Positions 12,978-15,076 of a DNA stretch of 15,076 bases are shown here, piece by piece. The stretch is taken from NCBI GenBank assembly GCA_903839905.1, contig CAIMDX010000007.1, positions 1 through 15,076 of the forward strand, read 5' to 3'. The position numbers were made by a program, and so were the translations under genes. How positions within the stretch are numbered: the stretch's first letter is position 1; each line of letters starts with the position of its first letter. The DNA comes from an uncultured bacterium. Lineage in GTDB: Bacteria > Patescibacteriota > Minisyncoccia > Minisyncoccales > JAQTVQ01. The notes under the pieces are model-generated. The model did not search any database. It was not told the origin of the DNA and saw only the letters and a list, made by a program, of their open reading frames with translations.

Positions 12978-13004
12978 AAACCGCCGTCCGCAAGACGGCG
13001 GTTT
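12978..13004. terminator. Strong hairpin terminator, probably bidirectional
   Basis: AAACCGCCGTC and GACGGCGGTTT form an 11-bp stem with a 5-nt loop. On the plus strand it ends in TTT then AAAA. On the minus strand a TTTTTT tract follows the stem, so it may work better in that direction. It follows the cupin stop by 18 nt. Confidence 0.8.
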
Positions 13005-13032
13005 AAAATGGCGGCAGTTTTCATTTTTCGGT

Positions 13033-13092
13033 AAAAAAATAGTGTCAAAAAAATAGAAAAAAATAGTGTCAACTCTGGTTTTCTCTTTATAG
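13033..13092 (+). repeat. Tandem A7TAG(TGTCA) repeats, related to the promoter module
   Basis: Three A7TAG units start at 13033, 13047 and 13057; the first and third continue TGTCAA. The third goes on with CTCTGGTTTTCTC and a degraded -10 (TATAG at 13088-13092), following the order of the 42-bp modules at 11112 and 14543. TTTTTCGGTA, also part of the module, directly precedes the first unit (13024-13033). Confidence 0.75.
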
Positions 13093-13122
13093 TTGGTTTG
13101 TAGAGATTAGGAATAAAAAGGG

Positions 13123-13128
13123 TATAAT
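13123..13128 (+). promoter_or_regulatory. -10 element of the M23 peptidase gene
   Basis: GGTATAAT has a perfect -10 hexamer 8 nt before the ATG at 13137; TTGTAG (13098) is a weak -35 at 19-nt spacing. No ribosome site is present, so the mRNA is probably leaderless or nearly so. Confidence 0.5.
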
Positions 13129-13136
13129 TAAATTAT

Positions 13137-14540
13137 ATGAAAGTTTTTTTAAGCAAAAAAAGCATAAAACATTCTGTGCTTTATGCGTTAGTGATAGTAT
13201 TTGCGTTTGCGCTATCGTCCATTGCGGCGGCGGCACAGACAACTAGCTCGTCATTTGACTTTGCATCCTCTTCATTTTATCTAGATGGCTCGAGCGAGTG
13301 GGGAAGTGATCGCCTGCAACAGATACAGGAATACCGGCGCCAGTCGAACGATTTTCAGCAAAAAATTTCTAAGCTGAATAGCACAGCCACGGCCTCTGTG
13401 CTGATGCCGGTTCTTTTTGGCGTCGAGGTTAAGGACATATCGCCAAACTTTGGCGACCCGCGCTCCGGCGGCCGTTTGCATGAAGGAGAGGATATCATGG
13501 CAATTAAGGGGACTCCTATTGTTTCTCCAACTGCTGCCGTTGTCATTCGTACAGATTACAGCGCCACAGGTGAAGGGAATGCCGTCTACACGGCGAATCC
13601 CGGAGGTGAGACATTTGTTTATTATCACCTCGATCGTTTTGGAGAGGGCGTGGTCTCCGGGCTGGTTCTTGGACAGGGCTCGCTTATCGGTTATGTGGGG
13701 AATACCGGCAATGCCTCCGGCGGGGCGGCGCACCTGCACTTTGAGATTCACAACAGTTCCGGCGCCCCGATGGATCCGTTTTTGCGCCTTACAGGAGAAT
13801 TTTCGCTTCAAGAAAAGATATCATACCTTTCTATAATTCTTACGCAAAATTCCGACAGGATTGCTCTTTCGCAATTTCTTGTGACGAATTTTCGCAGCAC
13901 ATTTATTGCCGCTCTTGCCGCCAAGATTATTTTGCCTGTATCCATCATTGACTCTCTCGCGTCTGTCTCGGAGACTTCTGCTCCGGCAAGTTCAGGAGGA
14001 ATCCTTACCGGCGACCTCGCTATCGGTTCGTCTGGTACTGCGGTTATTGCGCTTCAGCAATATTTAATACAAGCGTCTTCGGGCGCTGCGGCGGCGCGCC
14101 TTGCCAGTGCGGGTGCGACCGGTTATTTTGGGGCAATTACGAAAGCGGCTCTTGTGGAATATCAGGTGGCGCTGGGCATTTCTCCGGCGAGCGGATACTA
14201 TGGGGCCATAACGCGAGCGTTTATTAAAGCTCGCCCTCTTACGGTATCGCAGCCTTCTATTCCAGCCAGTCCTAACATTGGCGCCAGCACCAGCACTGTG
14301 GCGTTGGCACATAACCTGTATCGAGGTATTAGCGGCGAGGATGTTCGTACTCTCCAAAAATTATTGAATACTAACGGATATGCGGTCGCATCAACTGGTT
14401 TAGGTTCCTTGGGGAATGAGACAATTTATTTCGGTTCGGCAACGGAAGCTGCGGTTATCAGATTCCAGATTGCGCGAGGCATATCGCCGGCCGTGGGCTA
14501 CGTCGGTCCGCTTACCCGTGCAGCGCTCGCGTCTTTCTGA
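13137..14540 (+). CDS. Secreted M23 metallopeptidase with two peptidoglycan-binding repeats
   Basis: This is a 467-residue exported cell-wall hydrolase. The signal peptide at residues 1-33 has a basic start (KKSIKH), a hydrophobic core (VLYALVIVFAFAL) and an Ala-rich site before QTTSS. A short coiled stretch (about 57-82) leads to the M23/LytM domain (about 95-218). It carries zinc ligands His-115 and Asp-119 (RLHEGEDIM) and His-201 in the HxH motif H199-L-H201, with His-164 (VYYHLD) as a likely catalytic residue. Two PG_binding_1 repeats follow at about 294-365 and 392-467; both end in a 'GY.G..TRA' motif. All ligands are intact, so it should cleave peptide cross-links in peptidoglycan. It is compositionally richer in GC than the genes on either side. 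FtsEX-type activation is possible but not indicated by gene order. Confidence 0.95.
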   Translation: MKVFLSKKSIKHSVLYALVIVFAFALSSIAAAAQTTSSSFDFASSSFYLDGSSEWGSDRLQQIQEYRRQSNDFQQKISKLNSTATASVLMPVLFGVEVKDISPNFGDPRSGGRLHEGEDIMAIKGTPIVSPTAAVVIRTDYSATGEGNAVYTANPGGETFVYYHLDRFGEGVVSGLVLGQGSLIGYVGNTGNASGGAAHLHFEIHNSSGAPMDPFLRLTGEFSLQEKISYLSIILTQNSDRIALSQFLVTNFRSTFIAALAAKIILPVSIIDSLASVSETSAPASSGGILTGDLAIGSSGTAVIALQQYLIQASSGAAAARLASAGATGYFGAITKAALVEYQVALGISPASGYYGAITRAFIKARPLTVSQPSIPASPNIGASTSTVALAHNLYRGISGEDVRTLQKLLNTNGYAVASTGLGSLGNETIYFGSATEAAVIRFQIARGISPAVGYVGPLTRAALASF

Positions 14541-14542
14541 GA

Positions 14543-14584
14543 ATAAAAATGGTATCAATTTTGGTTTTTCAGTATAATTAATTT
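14543..14584 (+). promoter_or_regulatory. 42-bp promoter module, copy C
   Basis: ATAAAAATGGTATCAATTTT is followed by GGTTTTTCAG, TATAAT (14573-14578) and TAATTT, ending at an ATG (14585). It is an ungapped 36/42 match to the module at 11112-11153. It now drives only a decayed frame. Confidence 0.65.
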
Positions 14585-14780
14585 ATGGATAAAATAAATC
14601 CGTGCAGAGATATTGATTGAGCAAGAAAAGTAGTCAAAAATTTTGGCTTTGAACAAACATTGCGAAGATCGGGGAGGCCAAGAAATGGTGGCTAGCCCCA
14701 TTATTATCTAATATATGAAAGCTAAATTTAAAAGAGCTGGAGAAATTGGAACCGGAACTGAAAAAATTAGGAATTAAATA
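14585..14780 (+). pseudogene. Decayed small gene, multiple stops and frame changes
   Basis: From the ATG at 14585 the frame reads MDKINPCRDID then TGA, continues ARKVVKNFGFEQTLRRSG and meets TAG, TAA and more stops. Another frame ends with a sensible C-terminus, LNLKELEKLEPELKKLGIK, before TAA at 14778-14780. The pieces look like remnants of one small protein broken by nonsense and frameshift changes. A HicA-like toxin is conceivable from the GFEQTLRRSG-type stretch, but this is weak. Reading TGA as Trp does not rescue it, because TAG and TAA stops also occur and RF2 is present. Confidence 0.45.
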
Positions 14781-14790
14781 ATATTTTATG

Positions 14791-14818
14791 ACCATTTTAC
14801 CGATGTTGGTAAAATGGT
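14791..14818 (+). repeat. Perfect 11-bp hairpin before the Bro-N gene
   Basis: ACCATTTTACC and GGTAAAATGGT pair perfectly around a 6-nt loop. No T tract follows on either strand. It ends 12 nt before the next ATG, and its right arm contains GGTAAAAT, a -10-like string. It could be an operator or a structured leader. Confidence 0.5.
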
Positions 14819-14830
14819 TGTGGGCTATAT

Positions 14831-15076
14831 ATGGAAACCAATAAACTTATTGTAATTTTTGACGAACAGCCGGTACGGCGTTCGTGGAATAGTAAAAAGG
14901 AAAAATGGTATTTTAGCGTGGTGGATGTTGTGGGAGTTTTGGCGCAAAATAACCGACCGAGAAAATATTGGGACGATCTTAAAAGAAAGCTTAAGCAGGA
15001 AGGAAGCGAGTTGTCCGATAAAATCGGACAACTGAAATTAATGTCCAGCGATGGAAAGAAATATTTAACTAGATCG
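14831..15076 (+). CDS. Bro-N domain protein, partial at window edge
   Basis: This is the first 82 codons of a gene that runs off the window. The translation METNKLIVIFDEQPVRRSW, then WYFSVVDVVGVLAQ, RKYWDDLKRKLKQEG and QLKLMSSDGKKYLTRS fits the Bro-N (BRO/phage antirepressor-type) domain. This domain is also found in RhuM-like and DinD-like bacterial proteins: the FSVVDVVGVL, 'YW..LK.KL' and 'QLKL...DGK' blocks are the family landmarks. These domains bind DNA, and the genes are usually of phage or mobile origin. Which C-terminal domain follows is unknown. The ATG at 14831 has no clear Shine-Dalgarno site (GGGCTATAT before it). Confidence 0.8.
   Translation, partial: METNKLIVIFDEQPVRRSWNSKKEKWYFSVVDVVGVLAQNNRPRKYWDDLKRKLKQEGSELSDKIGQLKLMSSDGKKYLTRS

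Noticed and set aside
13033..13073. CRISPR-like or satellite array
   Set aside because: Units are only about 10-14 nt, without spacers of even size, and no cas gene is present. They are better explained as copies of the promoter-module core.
13281..13836. Long open frames on the other strand or in other frames within the M23 gene
   Set aside because: They are by-products of GC-rich coding sequence and have no recognisable domains. The M23 frame has intact catalytic motifs and a signal peptide.
14585..14620. UGA recoding (Trp or Gly), suggested by TGA within an otherwise sensible frame
   Set aside because: prfB is intact and uses UGA as the regulated stop at its own frameshift site, and TAG and TAA stops also interrupt the same frame.

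Overview
The window looks like a chromosome segment of a small-genome bacterium of the Patescibacteria/CPR type, most likely Parcubacteria-like. This is inferred from AT-rich DNA, compact gene packing, weak or missing Shine-Dalgarno sites, and the mix of type IV pilus genes, FtsEX, an M23 endopeptidase with peptidoglycan-binding repeats, and small orphan proteins. It uses the standard bacterial code: prfB (release factor 2) is present and carries a UGA-based programmed frameshift. That argues against the UGA-recoding CPR lineages.

Layout. Bases 1-5915 are read on the minus strand. In transcription order they hold thioredoxin, a ferredoxin-thioredoxin-reductase-like catalytic chain, a terminator, a membrane histidine kinase with its own promoter, a stand-alone receiver protein, PilB ATPase, PilC platform protein, a GspH-type prepilin and a partial PilV/GspI-type prepilin. 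The kinase-receiver pair heads a type IV pilus assembly cluster. At about 5.93-6.10 kb transcription diverges. The plus strand then carries tRNA-Thr(CGT), frameshifted prfB, ftsE, ftsX and tRNA-Gln(CTG), closed by a clear terminator at 9108-9132. This is the conserved core.

From 9.13 kb onward the content is accessory. Four of the five genes in 9.3-12.5 kb look like nucleases: a NYN-domain protein, a close homologue of the methyl-directed restriction enzyme DpnI, a membrane-anchored Mrr-type endonuclease with a zinc ribbon, and an orphan PD-(D/E)XK-like protein. A 60-residue acidic protein follows the DpnI homologue. No DNA methyltransferase is visible. This is the best candidate for an undescribed defence cluster, perhaps directed at Dam-methylated incoming DNA. 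A cupin with a strong hairpin terminator, a secreted M23 peptidase with two peptidoglycan-binding repeats, a decayed small gene and the start of a Bro-N-domain protein complete the window.

Two regulatory themes stand out. Several genes have a -10 hexamer only 5-9 nt before the ATG and no Shine-Dalgarno site, which suggests leaderless transcripts. A near-identical 42-bp promoter module lies directly before two unrelated loci, at 11112-11153 and 14543-14584, with related A7TAGTGTCA copies at 13033-13092.
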